From positions 3,348,001 through 3,412,000 of the forward strand of contig JAPNXP010000011.1 of the NCBI GenBank assembly GCA_028753945.1: DNA of 64,000 nt. The letters are read 5' to 3'. This document shows positions 11,046 through 23,755 of the stretch, in pieces. The translations under genes and the position numbers were made by a program. Below the pieces are notes generated by a model. It had not been told where the DNA came from. It saw only the letters and a list, made by a program, of their open reading frames with translations, and made no database searches. Source of the DNA: Hexactinellida sp. DTS-2022 (Eukaryota > Porifera > Hexactinellida). Every line of letters starts with the position of its first letter. Position 1 is the stretch's first letter.

Positions 11046-11889
11046 TTACTAGGCCAAATCCAATAATCTTTGAGATAATGAGATTATTAGCACTTAATTA
11101 TTCATATGGTTATACACTCATTATCTCAAAGATTAATGAAGTTAGGCCTAGAAAATGTATCATCAATGAATAGGAAGATACCAATTTCGGATAGAGCAGT
11201 ACTAGCATAGTTTACATTTAATCGATAGTTTTTCTGTTATGACTCAATTTAGGAAATATGCATTTCCCAGGCAACCGAGGAATGTGTCAACATTCCAATT
11301 ATAATTTCGATATATTTCATTCAACTAGTTATGGACATCCTCATGTTCCAATTTTGAACATTTATAACGCGTTTAACTATGTTAAAAGCAGGATATAAAA
11401 TCACGATAATTCCCAAGAAAAATAGCGATTACGTAATCAAATGGTGATATATCACAATTCTAAAGGCTGTTATGTGTGCCTTGTTATCATGTTCCTTACT
11501 TCCTATATAATTATAATGCATTTCTCTGGTCTGTCATTACTAGCAATTGAGATAAAGATTTGTGGGCTAATAATATAATCAATGGCCTTTAAGTAATCCA
11601 TGGTCCAGAAAAATCTACTCAGTAATAAGGCCTTATATAACGAAGGTCACGATCATGGTTAGACTTTGTTTGGTATTTTACATTATCTGAAGAAGAATAT
11701 AATTTAATAAATTCCTGTAAATAGTGGATACTAGATTCAGATAGCTTGAGAAAATTCTCAAGATGTTTGAAACCTTTATACGACGTTCCGTTTCTAATAT
11801 TTAAAGAAATGGTATATGGCAATTAGCGGCGGACATCTAATAATACCGACGAAATGGTGCTCTAATGGGCTGAAAGAAAGATATTAGGA
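11046..11889. other. No clear gene
   Basis: An imperfect inverted pair (CTTTGAGATAATGAG and CTCATTATCTCAAAG) spans 11065-11140. A minus-strand open frame at 11619-11822 is protein-like but matches nothing I know. It could be an eroded piece of the element that carried the RING frame. Confidence 0.35.
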
Positions 11890-12520
11890 CAGTCGTTCCC
11901 AACCATTTTTAACTCGTGAACCCCCTGATACCCGAAAATTTGGTGGTGCATCCCCAGGACATACCTAGGTCTGAAGGATTCTATTTACAAGGGCATCGAT
12001 TATAAAAACAGGATGGGGGGTGAACATGATATGGTCTCATTAGGATGAAAAGCGTCAGTATGTAACAATATTACAAGGTTAATCTAAGTGTATATTGTTT
12101 TATAGACTAGCGACCGCAGCGAGCGAGAAAAATTTTCTGGGGTGGAAGAGGATTTTCGAATATCATTGAGTATTACGTAGTACTAACAATTTATGACAAC
12201 AATATTTTGCTGATTTTAGGGAGGATAAAATTATGTGGTGCACCAATATTGGGGGGGGGGGCGAATTCCCAAAGGTAGGTTGTAGTAAATGGACCAGTAG
12301 CTGTACGGACCAAGCCCTCTTTGAAAAAGCGTAGGGTAACTTACAGAACACAATAGTAATAAATCAATATAGTCGAGAGAGATAACCTGTAGATTATAAT
12401 TCTATTTTAAAAACTTAATTAAAAATGGACAATACAAATTCCACTCCTCGTCCCGTGCACCCCCGAGGCGTGTCCGGTGCACCCCCAAGGGATTCATGCA
12501 CCCCAGGTTGGGAACCACTG
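11890..12520. mobile_element. hAT-type non-autonomous element
   Basis: The ends CAGTCGTTCCCAACC and GGTTGGGAACCACTG are classic hAT termini. The flanks TATTAGGA and TGTTAGGA differ at one base of eight. Inside near 12107 lies CTAGCGACCGCAGCGAGCG, resembling a Helitron 3' end on the minus strand. Confidence 0.8.
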
Positions 12521-12891
12521 TGTTAGGAGACAAGAAAATTCACAATTTTATATCAGATAGTTAGTAATTTGGGGTACGCAATACAAGCAAGTGTAAAGCT
12601 TGTAAAGTTTGGACACTTAATTTAGATACCATGATCGCAAATACTATTTTGGTTGGATCACCAATATATAGATTAGAACCAACTAGTTTGCCTCCTATGT
12701 AATAAAAGTCCGATTTGATGTGAATCATCCATTTGGATAATCATAGGCATTTGTTCAGTAGAAAATTATTTAGTCGCTTGTGTAAGAAAAGAGAAGAATT
12801 TATTTTCAAGTCCAAAAGAGTGATATAGTATTTCTAAGGTAATGGAAGTGTGGAAGAGATAAACAAGGTAAACCCTGGAGATACTTGTAAC

Positions 12892-13060
12892 CAGGGGCGT
12901 GCTGGCCATACATGCAGGCGGGAATCCCGCCCGGACCACCCGGAAAGTTGCCTACCGTGGGCCCTACGGCCCACGAAAAGATTTCGGGCCCTTTTGGCCC
13001 GAATCAGGGCCCTTTTGGAAGATAATCCCGGCTGGGCCCCTTGGACCCAGCACGCCTCTG
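12892..13060. mobile_element. hAT-type GC-rich MITE
   Basis: The ends are CAGGGGCGTGCTGG and CCCAGCACGCCTCTG, with the perfect 8-bp duplication CTTGTAAC. Overlapping open frames on both strands here are shadows of this GC-rich island. Confidence 0.92.
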
Positions 13061-13375
13061 CTTGTAACAAGCTGGGCGAAATCAGATGTGTCTTAAGGAC
13101 CATAATTTTAGTGATATTGTTATATCTGCGCCTATTTTCTAGCTGACAAAGAATGAATTAAAGTCTGGAAGCTTTGGTCATTCGAAAAATCATCAGAAGT
13201 AGGAATTTTTCAATGGCATGTTGGACTGCCATAGAAATATGGGTAGCGGTGGTACATTCGGTATTAGAGGTACTAGAGGAGCTAGACTGGTGAGAAAATT
13301 AATAAATTTCATTTAAAATTGAATCCAGCAGTCGAATATCACTTATAGAGCATGTAGAGAGAGGAACAACACCAC

Positions 13376-13564
13376 CAGTGTTTCATCCAGTCATTTAGGT
13401 AAGGGGGGGCAAAGTAGAGTTTTGGGAATGTTAGGGGGGGCGGCTTCAGCTTTGGTCATTGATTCATTATATTTTTTCAAATCCCAAGGGGGGGGGGCAC
13501 ATAGGATCCAAGTGGGGGCAAATGCCCCCCCTCGCCCCCCCCCCCCCCCCCAAATGAAACCCTG
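13376..13564. mobile_element. hAT-like G/C-run MITE
   Basis: The ends are CAGTGTTTCATCC and AAATGAAACCCTG around long G and C runs. The flanks share ACCAC (5 bp), possibly a short target duplication like that of the element at 53427. Confidence 0.55.
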
Positions 13565-14070
13565 ACCACTATTATGAAATGTTTAATAGACAAATCGGAT
13601 TCAACTAACAAGTAAATATCGATCAAAATATTTGTATTCAGCAAGGGAGGTCGCATAAAAATTAGCCTCTGCTCATTCGGAAACCAAAATGACCAATTAG
13701 GTAAATAAATAAAAAATAACTTCACTTTCAAATCCTGAAAAGTGTGTATCAAATACTCCTTCTCATCAGTCTGAGATGTCAAGCTAAGTGCTACAGCATG
13801 TTGGAGTAGTTCACCTTCTTCGAGTCAAAGGAAAGACATGCGCGTTTTGTAGTAGACTGTGAAGAGTAGTATGATAGACAAGCTGGAAATAAAGCTGGTA
13901 CTGTCCAATCTTTTAGCTTGGGATTTTTGCGTGGAACCTCGCGGTAAGTCCCATCTCCGCTAGAAACTTTGTGCGTATTCAATATCCTCTTCTCTAAATG
14001 ATTCACGCAAAAATCCCAAGCAGATTATCTAAATCTTCCCCATGAAGAGCGAAGAAGCCAAGCCTGTCTT
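13565..14070. other. No recognisable gene
   Basis: GCTTGGGATTTTTGCGTG near 13916 and CACGCAAAAATCCCAAGC near 14003 form an inverted pair about 100 bp apart. Nothing else stands out. Confidence 0.4.
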
Positions 14071-16962
14071 ATAGTCCAGCAATATCGTTCAAGATTGTGC
14101 ATTTCCGAGATAAAAGTGCCAAATTTTGCACAATTGTAACATTATAGGTTCTGATCAACTCCAGCTATGGCACATAGCAGAATTTTTGAAAGAACAAATT
14201 TTTCAGGGGGTCAAAAATTGGTGCCCAATCGAAATCGCCGGCAGTATAAATACAAGATAGCTCATTCAAATGAATTCTTAACGACTTTATATTTTCAGAT
14301 TCGTGCTCAGTACTTAATTTCCAGCATTTTGATAGGTATGTTGACTATATTTGGTGAGAATACTTTTTGGTATTCCATAGCAACGGTAAGTATGTGATAA
14401 CATTCCGATCTCCCAATTTGGACTAACCATATCGAGTGACCCCTTGATTTTTCTCGGATATGCGTACTAAGTGCGAATATACTATTAGAAACACTCTAAA
14501 TATTAATTGTCCATCCAAAAGTATGTATTTTTCATATTCCTGCTCAAAGCCAAGATTTATCCAAGATCAAAAGTAGTAGTTGCTTGGACCGGCCATAGTT
14601 CCATAGTGCAATGCACATGCTCCCCCATTTATTCCTCCTTGTGTCAGGCCAGTAGCTAGGGGGAGGCTCGCCGGCAAGGTTAACTTTTGTGATATATCTG
14701 ACATTTGGATTTGTGTTGAATTGTATATTATTGGAGTTTCAATTTCCTCATGCTCACATTTTGTATTAATACCCTCGAATAATCTATATCGCACTTGTAC
14801 GTAGGTAGTGAAATTTGGGTGAATAGTACTAGTAGCATTGTATCTGGCTTCCAAGGGCTTCGCCCTGGATCCAACTGGGGAGCTAACTGCTCTCCCAGAC
14901 CCCAAGCTGGCGATGCGATGTTTTAGAAACCACAACCCCCCATTTAGCAAATCCTAAATGCACCCCTACCCAGGGTCTTCATATTGAATTATTATACTCA
15001 GCTCCCCTGCAATCCTCATAGCCTCACCCACTACTACTTCTGGCAACAGGCCTGCCTTGTGTAATAGTGATTTGTTAACCTGCCCCTCCCCTAGTCACTT
15101 AATGGAACCACCCCAAAGAGAGGTGATTCCGATCCTGCTTCTAGGTAATGATTAGCTCTTTCAGTCCCAACCAACATTTTCATTACTTTTTTCACTCATT
15201 TTACTCACAATATCGTCAAAATATTGGATGTTGTTGTTGTAACATATGCATCTTTTGTTCTTGAATCAAATGGACCTTTATGTTTTATTAAGTATATATA
15301 TGGTACGAGACGCATTTACTCCAGTCCAAACAATAATTCGAACTACATTGACCCATTTACACTAATTAGACAATAAAACTTGCATTAAAAAAGCGCACCC
15401 AAGGGGAGGCTAGCTAGGACCATGGCACCCTTTCAGGGCTGTAGATGGGGCTAACACCGCATGCGGAGTGATATAAATAGTACAAGTATATATATTTTAC
15501 ATGTTGTTTATATAAATCTTGGAGGACTTAAGACACCTAGCTCCCCAGATCCACCCTTTCCCCTTGAGATACACTGGCACTACCTCTGACCCAACTTGGC
15601 TTCCCTCCATTTAATTACTATTAAACTAATGATGTCTAAGCATTCTATTAGTACAGTAGTGAAAACTCATTTCACTACTGTACTTATAATATATTGAAGT
15701 GATAAAATTCGACCTAACTCTGGATTCAATTCTAGTTTTTATACAGAACTTCCTCCAATTCAAGCGATGGCCCTTTGTCTATGAATCGCCCAAAGTCCTA
15801 AAGTCTCTCATCTCTCATAGTTGTTCAGAGGTTGGTTGTTCAGCTATGGTTCAAAATGGAATTTGTAAATACGAAAATCGGATTCAGTATACATGATTAC
15901 TTCTTATAACATTGGAAGTGAGTCTCTATCTCAATAATAAATCCGTTCTATATCGACTCTAATATCACTCTAATATAATCGGGAAAAGACCTATCACTCT
16001 AATATAATCGGGAAAACAAACAACAAGCAAACTAAAAAAAGCACAACAATCGAATTTTAATAATATAAATTTATCGTCCCATGCAGCCAGAAAGAGCGAG
16101 ATATCTCACTAAAATACATTTGTTTGATAAAAAGAGAGAAGCTGCTGCGTCAGTTTTAACACTAATATCTGATGGCGTTACAACAACATAAATACTAGTC
16201 ATAATTGTGACTAATTATAAGAGTCTAATAATTAAAATGGTAACTATTTAAAATCACAAATAAATATTTGCAGGGTGACGCAACCCCACATATGGAAGTA
16301 AACTGGCAGATCACTCCGTATAGCAGGCTTATGGCCAGCTCACGAACAAAACGGCCCTACCGACAGTGCCCTTGGAACTGTCTCAGACCGCCCTAGTTGC
16401 ATAAAAACAATTACTGAAATGGTTCACTTATTTTTGGACAAAATATTGAGGGATCAAGGTAATAAACGGCGAATCAAATAGCAGGATATGAAAATGCATA
16501 CTTTTGGATCGACAATTTATATTTAGAGTGTTTCTAATAGTATATTCGCACTCAGTACGCATATCCGAGAAAAACAAGGGGTCACTCGATATGGTTAGTC
16601 CAAATTGGGAGATCGGAATGTTATCACATACTTACCGTTGCTATGGAATACCAAAAATATTCTCACCAATTATAGTCAATATACCTATCAAAATGCTGGA
16701 AATTAAGTACTGAGCACGAATCTGACAATATAAAGTCGTTAAGAATTCATTTGAATGAGCTATCCTGTATTTATACTGCCGGCGATTTCGATTGGGCACC
16801 AATTTTTGACCCCCTGAAAAATTTGTTCTTTCAAAAATTCTGCTATGTGCCATAGCTGAAGTTGATCAGAACCTATAATGTACTACAATTGTTAAAAATT
16901 TGGCACTTTTATCTCGAAAATGCACAATTCGACCATTTCCTGCACCATATTGCTGGACTATT
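14071..16962. repeat. 2.9-kb element with arms of about 0.49 kb in inverted orientation
   Basis: 14071-14560 is repeated in reverse complement at about 16480-16962. Examples are the outer ends ATAGTCCAGCAATAT and ATATTGCTGGACTAT, and GGCACATAGCAGAATTTTTG near 14169 against its complement near 16850. The arms are highly similar and contain matching open frames that are simply shared repeat. The 1.9-kb centre has no gene that I recognise. A segment with GAGTGACCCCTTG links it to the arms of the 19010-23990 structure. Confidence 0.85.
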
Positions 16963-17192
16963 AGTTCAACTTGCTGTTAAGGCATTTTAAATACAGGAAT
17001 ACGATCTTCCGGATTAGTTACTCTTAGATCCGGGAGCAGAGCATGTATTAGGGATTCTGATTGATTTAGTAGCAAATATATAACAAAAGGAATCTTAAAT
17101 AATTAGTATGGGAGTAGGACATGTTGAAAAGTGATTAGAAAATCATTATAAGAAACAATCAATGAAAATTTTATTTTGGATATCATATAATG

Positions 17193-17333
17193 CAGTGTTT
17201 CTCAACGTGGGCGAGATCAGGAGGCGATACGAGACTCGAGGGCGGGCGGTAAAACGGTTAGGGGAAATATAATACAATCGGGGAGGGGGCGATGGGAACT
17301 GGCGCGATCGCTAAAAAGGGTTGAGAAACGCTG
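17193..17333. mobile_element. hAT MITE
   Basis: The ends are CAGTGTTTCTCAACG and GTTGAGAAACGCTG, with the perfect 8-bp duplication ATATAATG. It is 141 bp long. Confidence 0.95.
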
Positions 17334-17371
17334 ATATAATGCACTACTATTCAAATACGTAGTATGGTTAA

Positions 17372-17548
17372 CAGTGGAGTCTCCGAATAACGGAAACATT
17401 TGGGGTATGGATTTTGTCCATTGTAGAGAGATGTCGGCTTCTCGGAGTCTGGTCCTCAACAATTGAATATTCATTCCGTTCCACGAGCTTGGTCCGTTTT
17501 AGAGGAATTGTCCGCTTCTCGGAGTGTCCGTTTTGGGAGACTCTACTG
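17372..17548. mobile_element. Tigger-like MITE
   Basis: The ends CAGTGGAGTCTCCGAATAAC and TTTTGGGAGACTCTACTG are near-complementary. The right flank is TA; the left is AA and is probably mutated. It is the same family as the element at 49871. Confidence 0.78.
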
Positions 17549-17710
17549 TATTTGGAAATGAGAAAGTTATAGCAAATTAATGGGGTTAATTAAAATTCCC
17601 CATCTTCGACCCCATCTATGGTACCAAATTCGTAGTTTACTGTTAAGCCTTATGTGAAGTAGGATATGGTTCATAATATCTAGTTTCCTCCGAACAGCCT
17701 CAGGGGTACG

Positions 17711-17866
17711 CATAGGCGTCGTAAACCGCCCGGGTGCCCGGAAATGTCCGGGCGGGCCGAAGGGATTGTCCCCATGCTACTAACACTATACTCCGAGTTT
17801 ACCCGGACATTACCCGGAATTTCCGGGCGGCCCGATGGATTGACCTTTGCATTTACGACGCCTATG
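17711..17866. mobile_element. hAT-like MITE, second copy of the 1245 family
   Basis: The ends are CATAGGCGTCGTAAA and TTTACGACGCCTATG, with the perfect 8-bp duplication GGGGTACG. The body is the reverse complement of 1245-1411 with few differences, lacking one CCGGGTAAACT-type unit. Confidence 0.96.
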
Positions 17867-18008
17867 GGGGTACGATTATTCGGGGTGGGCGATTATCTAG
17901 TGGCTACTATTCGAGTAATACAGTAATAAGAAATTGCAATCATGAATCAGACAAAAAGTCCGCACAAAGATAATAGATAAGAACATTGATCGAGTTGAGC
18001 AGTGGTTA

Positions 18009-18846
18009 ATAGGCCCACTGTACTCGCCAAGTGAAAATGAGATTAGAGTGTTTTGGGATTGTACCCTATAAAGTGTAGCCATACAGAAAATTTCAGGTGA
18101 ATCTGACCTCAAGTTTTGCTGTAGGGACCATTTTAGAGCTTAGGAATGTAGGAGTCAGCATGAAAAGGTCAATCTTTAACGAAATAAAAGGTTTAGGGAG
18201 CATAACTGTCGAAATTTACAAGCAATAAAGTTGTGATAAATACAATAGCATATAAACATTTGTAAATTTGGGAATTATGAATTATAACACCTTTTCAATA
18301 CATTCTTTGAAAACTACAGCCCTTTGAAGTCAGACTTGGACTACATAGCAACGACATTATTACTATTTTCTTTTACAAAAATGAGCTTCGTCACCCTCGT
18401 TTGAGGTTCCCAGGTCAGTTAGAAATCTAGAATTAGGTTCAAAATTATTTATACTACTGCACAGCATGATTTTACATTTAGATGTCAAAAATTGATAAAA
18501 CGCCATTTTGAGGGTGGCAGTCGAAGTCAGACTTCAAAGGGCTGTATTTTCAGAGTTTGTATTGAAAAGGTGTTAGAATGGATCATTCCCAATTACAAAT
18601 GTTAACATGCTATTGTATTTACTACAACGTTATTGCTAGCAAATTTTCGACAGTTATGCTTCCTAACTTTATATTTCGTTGGAAAAGTTACCTTTTTCAT
18701 GATGATTAACACATTCCTAAGTCAAAGATGTTCGCTACAGAAAAACTAGCGGTCAGGTTCACCTGAGACTTACTGTAGGGCTATACTTTATAGCGTAATA
18801 TTCAAAAACACTCTAATCTCAATTTGTCTGACGAGTACAGAGGGGC
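18009..18846. mobile_element. Foldback element
   Basis: Two arms of roughly 320 bp, about 18009-18330 and 18520-18846, are inverted copies. Examples are GGGCCCACTGTACTCG-like ends and CAGCCCTTTGAAGTC near 18319 against GACTTCAAAGGGCTG near 18530. A loop of about 190 bp separates them. There is no coding capacity and no clear target duplication. Confidence 0.8.
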
Positions 18847-20149
18847 CCAATGTTGGACTAAATAGATTTAAATTTTGCACACCTAGAGAACTGTTCAGAG
18901 AAAAATAATTCCCCGACACCTCTAAGGAAAAATTTAACACTAATTAATGAATTACCCTTAATAGTCAGGTCGCTTAACATAGAATTTTGGCAGAAAGGGA
19001 CATGCTGGACAAAAGCACCAAACTTTATACGTAATAATATGACCCCTGGATCAAAATTTGTGTGGCCCCACGAAGAACTGATACATTTTCGATGTCACCT
19101 GGGATTTTTTAAATTGCCGGGCTCTACTAAATCGCCTATATTACTCCGAACGCTAACTTTTTCAAAATCTATTCTGGTCAACTTTTAACGACCAGATTCA
19201 TTGTCCATATAAAGTTCCCCGTCGTTTAAGGGGTCACTTGCCCATTGATTATCCCTAGCAACGCAAGAATGTCTCTTGAATTTGAAGACATCCCGGACTC
19301 AAATTTTGTCCTAAACCTAACGAGTGACCCCTTGTTCGACTCCCATCAGCTATCCGAGTATAGATATTAACATAGTGCACTCTAAATCCTCATTTTACAC
19401 TGTTTCACGATAATTTCCCACTTAACACATAATGATGATATACTGCACTTTTTTAGAAAATTTGCTGCTAGGCCGCGAACCAGGGCTTCATTTGGGTGCA
19501 CAGTGCACCCAGAGTATTTTTAATACTAATTTTGGTCTTTTTTTGGTAAATGTAATATTTTTGGTAAATTTGGGTACGCGATTGTAAAAAAACATTACTG
19601 CCTGGCCTGGCCGCGACAAATAACACACCACGAAATTATCTATGCATTGCAAATTGAGTTAATCCTACTTCATGAAGCTGGAGGAACAAAGCTATGTACC
19701 TGTCCATTTAGCTTTCTCACATACACAACTAACACCACAACTATTCTTACTCTTACAGCTACACTTTACAAGTTCTGCACATGCTTTGCTAGCAATGGGT
19801 AGTGCTGTCAGAGTTTCATACAGGAGGTTAAGGGGGGGGGGGGGGGCATTTTCCCCCTGCTCCTTCAAACCCCCCCCCCCCTAGAAAAACCACTTACACC
19901 ACGAAGTTTAATTTATGCCCCCCTTAAGAACATACACTAACCAGCCAAAAGTATCTGAACAGTTGTAATATTAATGGCTGCTTAAACTACTCTGAAATGA
20001 ATATAAATATCTTGAAATAGTATAAATTAAGAAAATTTTTGAATTCACGTCATTTTAGTCAATATCCATGAAGTGGCATAAGTGCATCTGCCACGTGCCA
20101 CTTGTGGCACAAGTAGGAATGTGGCTGCATTGGGAGTACGACAAATCGC

Positions 20150-20252
20150 ATCACGACAATTCGCAACACCGACAACTGACAACGCGACAACTCGCAACAC
20201 CGACAACTCGCAACACTGACAACTCGCAACGCGACAACTCGCAACAAAACTG
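20150..20252. repeat. CGACAACTCGCAACAC minisatellite
   Basis: Imperfect short units (CGACAACTCGCAAC with ACC/ACT/GCG spacers) repeat about six times. Open frames on both strands across it are artefacts. Confidence 0.75.
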
Positions 20253-20297
20253 ATTGGACAATTAATCAACTCGTACAATGTTGGAACAAATGTAGTA

Positions 20298-20465
20298 CAG
20301 TCGAAACTGTTTTTTTTTGCCCCCCTAAATGCATGGAAAAAGAGGCAAAAAAACCCGTATTTAACAATATAAAGTTCTATGAGGTTATGAAGAAACAAGA
20401 AGCAAGGAGGCAAAATAACCCGATAAGGGAAAAAAACCCGCGGCAAAAAAACCCGATTTCGACTG
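20298..20465. mobile_element. Tigger-like MITE, TA target
   Basis: The ends CAGTCGAAACTG and the complementary CCCGATTTCGACTG are flanked by TA on both sides. The body is rich in GCAAAAAAACCCG. It is followed by a short hairpin (GAACAATAGATGTGTAT and partner) at 20470-20509. Confidence 0.82.
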
Positions 20466-21266
20466 TATAGGAACAATAGATGTGTATCCCATACACCTCT
20501 ATTGTTCCCATAAGAAAAATCCCATTTGTTGTCAACAGGAATTCTCGTAGTATAAATGGATCTTATTATTTACAACGTGTATTATTAACAGTACAATTTT
20601 TGCATTCTTTACACTATGGCAGAACTTCCGAGTGAATATTTCACTTTAATCCGGTCTCAGAGAGGAGCAATGAAACTAGTCGAAGGAGGGTATATTTATG
20701 GGAAGCAGAGGAAAATTGGAGAGATGACGCATTGGCTGTGTTAATGATTTGAAATTATGCACCTAGAGTAATTCGACCATGTGGAATTCAAATCTGCAAT
20801 CAGAACTTCTACATTCTCATTCCATCTTGATGATCAGAAATTATATATTTAATTAGCTAATTATATAATTAATGAATTTAACACCTCCATATAAATGTAA
20901 ATTCAAAATTTTTCCTATTTTATTATACTTAACATATCGTATTATGGAAATAGCAGTGTTGATGCATCTACCAATGCCATTATGCGGCTAGAAGCTTGAA
21001 TGTATAAATACAAATCATTGCTGTTTAAATACTTTTGGCCGGTTAGTGTACATATCCCAGAGTCAACCCTTGAGAATTTACATAACCCAGATTACCCCCC
21101 CCCCCCCTGTATGCAAATCCTGTATGAAACACTGGCTGTACACACAGAAGTCCATGATAATATTTCATCATCCAAACTCCAACCCCAACAATCTGGAGGA
21201 GGCCTCTCATGTTTATTAATTCACTAATGGTCCACACACCGGCTTGATATATTGCATGGTTTAAAT

Positions 21267-21916
21267 CAGTGATGTGCTCCGTTACTAGTAAAGGAGTAAA
21301 GGTAACGGTAACGGTTACGGAAAAAGAAACGGTAACGGGTGTCAACAAGTAACGGTAACGGAAAAAGTAACGGCAACGGACATCGTCGAGTAAAGGTAAC
21401 GGAAAAAAGTAATGGTGCCGGACATCCGTTACTTTTAACAACAGTAGACTCCGCTTAATAGAGCCACCTTGGGATCAGGTTGGTTTGACCCTATTAAGCG
21501 GAGAAACCGATTAACCGAAAATATTGTAAGCCAAACTATAATTCTGTCCTATAAATCGTGTGAAATTTTGACCAGATTAAGCGGAGAAACCGATTAACCA
21601 GTGGCTCTATTAAGCGGAGTTGACTGTAGTTACGGCTATCTTTAATCAGTCACTCTTATAATTACATTACCATAACACAGTACCGTTACTACGTTAAACT
21701 TACTACATAGCCATTACAACATTATTTTAAATCAGATACCGTTACATTAAGGTAATTGTACTGAATAAAGGTAAACGGAAAACTTAAGAAAAGCAACGGA
21801 GTAAAGGTAACGGAAGAAATAAAGTAACGGTAACGGTAACGGAGTAAAGTAACGGGAGAAAAAATAAAGTAACGGTAACGGGGTAACGGAAGATTTAGTA
21901 ACGGAGCACATCATTG
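21267..21916. mobile_element. hAT-like element filled with GTAACG repeats
   Basis: The ends are CAGTGATGTGCTCCGTTACT and AGTAACGGAGCACATCATTG. The flanks GTTTAAAT and GTTTAATG share six bases. Almost the whole body is degenerate GTAACGG, all in one orientation to the right of the left terminus. It is interrupted by the MITE at 21442. Confidence 0.77.
21442..21626. mobile_element. Tigger-like MITE
   Basis: The ends CAGTAGACTCCGCTTAATAG and TATTAAGCGGAGTTGACTG are complementary. The right flank is TA. It is inserted in the GTAACG-rich element. Confidence 0.82.
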
Positions 21917-22054
21917 GTTTAATGGTGTAAAAGAGCTCCTTGTATCGGTGGTATTTTTTTTAAGCATGCAACATATCAAGCCGTGTGTGGACCTCAGTTC
22001 TTGCAGCTGCATGAAGTAGGATTAATTCAAATTGCTATAAATAGAGTATTTCGT

Positions 22055-22529
22055 CAGGGGCGTAGCTAAGGTTTCGGGGACCGGGTTCAATAGTATGCCC
22101 CTGCCCCCACTAGTTCAAATTGGATTTGAAATTTTAAGGTACATGCATCTAGATAAATTTGGGTTCGGAAATGACATTTCCCGCATTTTGACATCACTGC
22201 TAAACAATATGTATAGGTTAATAAAATTACAATTGTTTTAATCGTTTTGTATAACCAGAAACATCAACTGTCTTCATGTTTCTCTCAAGTTGTCACAAAA
22301 GAAATGTAGCTATGAAGCAAAAATACAATTTCATAAAATTAATAACTGACAAACAAATAGCTATTGTATAAGAAAACAAATAAATATCAAATAACACAAC
22401 TGTTATCATGAAGTGTGATTGAAGTATATCTGCATAAGGGGAATTGGAACCCTTCGGGGCCCCTGGTATCGGGAGCCCTGGTTCAATGAAACGCCTGAAC
22501 CGCATAAACCGCTTATTTCTACGCCACTG
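22055..22529. mobile_element. hAT-type non-autonomous element
   Basis: The ends are CAGGGGCGTAGC and the imperfect complement TACGCCACTG, with the perfect 8-bp duplication TATTTCGT. Confidence 0.9.
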
Positions 22530-22850
22530 TATTTCGTGAGTGTGAATTTGTCGGAGCCTATCAGCAAAATTTAGGAAAACTCTGTTTAGTTAAACAAAAA
22601 TCTTTAGTGCTTAATTCCAGTATATCACCATTATGTGTTAAGTGCCCTGACTAGTGCATGTTTCTAGCTAATAACAACTAAATAAGGAAATTGTCGTGAA
22701 CAGCGTCAAATTACGATTTAGAGTGTCACTATGTTTATATCTAGCTGATGAGAGTCGAACAAGGGGTCACTCGTTAGGTTTAGGAAAATTTGAGTCCGGG
22801 ATGTCTTCAAATTCCAAAGCCATTCTTGCGTTGCCAGGGATAAACTATGG

Positions 22851-23755
22851 CAGGGATGCCAACCTCTGAAAACCAAAAAGCGGGAGGTTTTCAATTTTTG
22901 GCGGGAGTTTACCAAAAAAGCGGGAGGTCGAAGATGAAAAATCGGGAGAAAATCGGGAAACTCAAAATATATGCTATTTCTTTGAATTTATCATGGATAG
23001 AACGATATAATCTGATTAATTTTTACGTTAGAATATCTACAATAGGAAATGCTTATTTTAAAAGTTCTATCTAGCAAATTTCTTCTCGCGTATCTCGTAT
23101 TCACCCAATGTATGCAATAACACAACAAAACGAAATAGTAGATTATTGATGTTTTTACAGTTTTTACAAAGTAAAAACTGTTTTTACAAAGTAGTTTTTA
23201 CAAAGTAGTTTTTAGTAAATATACGTAGATGTAGCAGATTTAAAAATCTTCAAAAGTTCATGTCATTTATGGACATTTTTATAGAGATTTCGAGGAATTT
23301 CATGACGATTGGGCCATCAAATTTGTAATGTGTTGTAAAGCTTATTCCACCCTTGGTTGCATTGATTGAAATATAAACTAAATGAGAAAAATGCAGCATC
23401 ATATCTGGACCTGGTATAACAACTTTCTGGAGGATGTAAGCCACCCGGGATATTTTTAAGAATTTCTTCCAAATTCGAATTAAAACATAATATTAGTACA
23501 GTGCAATAATAAGGGGGCTATAGAATCTTAACTAACATACAAGTATATGAGTAGAACAAAACTTGGAACTCGTATATTATATTATTACGGTATATAGACT
23601 AATTTTTGCAAAAGAATTCAGTTATTTTACTTATACATATAATAAAATCCTAATATAGGACAAATTTCCAAGAAAGCGGGAGTTTGAAAAGTTAGACGGG
23701 AGGTCGGGAGGATGGGAGAAATAAAGGCTAAAAAGCGGGAGGGTTGGCAACCCTG
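22851..23755. mobile_element. hAT-like element (CAGGGATGCCAACC family)
   Basis: The ends are CAGGGATGCCAACC and GGTTGGCAACCCTG, and the subterminal parts repeat AAAAGCGGGAG. It splits the right arm of the 19010-23990 inverted repeat. The left arm gives an empty site near 19240 and shows a small, now diverged duplication. Relatives lie at 28277 and 56690. Confidence 0.75.

Larger units (their letters stand above)
19935..21048. mobile_element. Tc1-like MITE with internal insertions
   Basis: The ends CACTAACCAGCCAAAAGTAT and ATACTTTTGGCCGGTTAGTG are perfect complements, flanked by TA on both sides. It is about twice the length of the other copies because a minisatellite (20150) and a Tigger-like MITE (20298) lie inside. 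Confidence 0.82.

Noticed and set aside
12834..13146. Overlapping open frames on both strands.
   Set aside because: They coincide with the GC-rich hAT MITE at 12892-13060 and continue into unrelated sequence.
13486..13552. Long G and C runs (also at 12251, 19830, 21096, 53312 and 55820) as possible regulatory G-quadruplexes.
   Set aside because: All lie in or beside hAT-type MITE ends and are more simply explained as homopolymer growth in those elements.
14167..16853. Two nearly identical open frames suggesting a duplicated gene.
   Set aside because: They are the arms of the 14071-16962 inverted repeat. There is no motif, and the frames differ in length because of drift.
20045..20476. 143-codon Cys-rich minus-strand frame.
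   Set aside because: The Cys/Val/Arg pattern comes from the CGACAACTCGCAAC minisatellite and an adjacent MITE.
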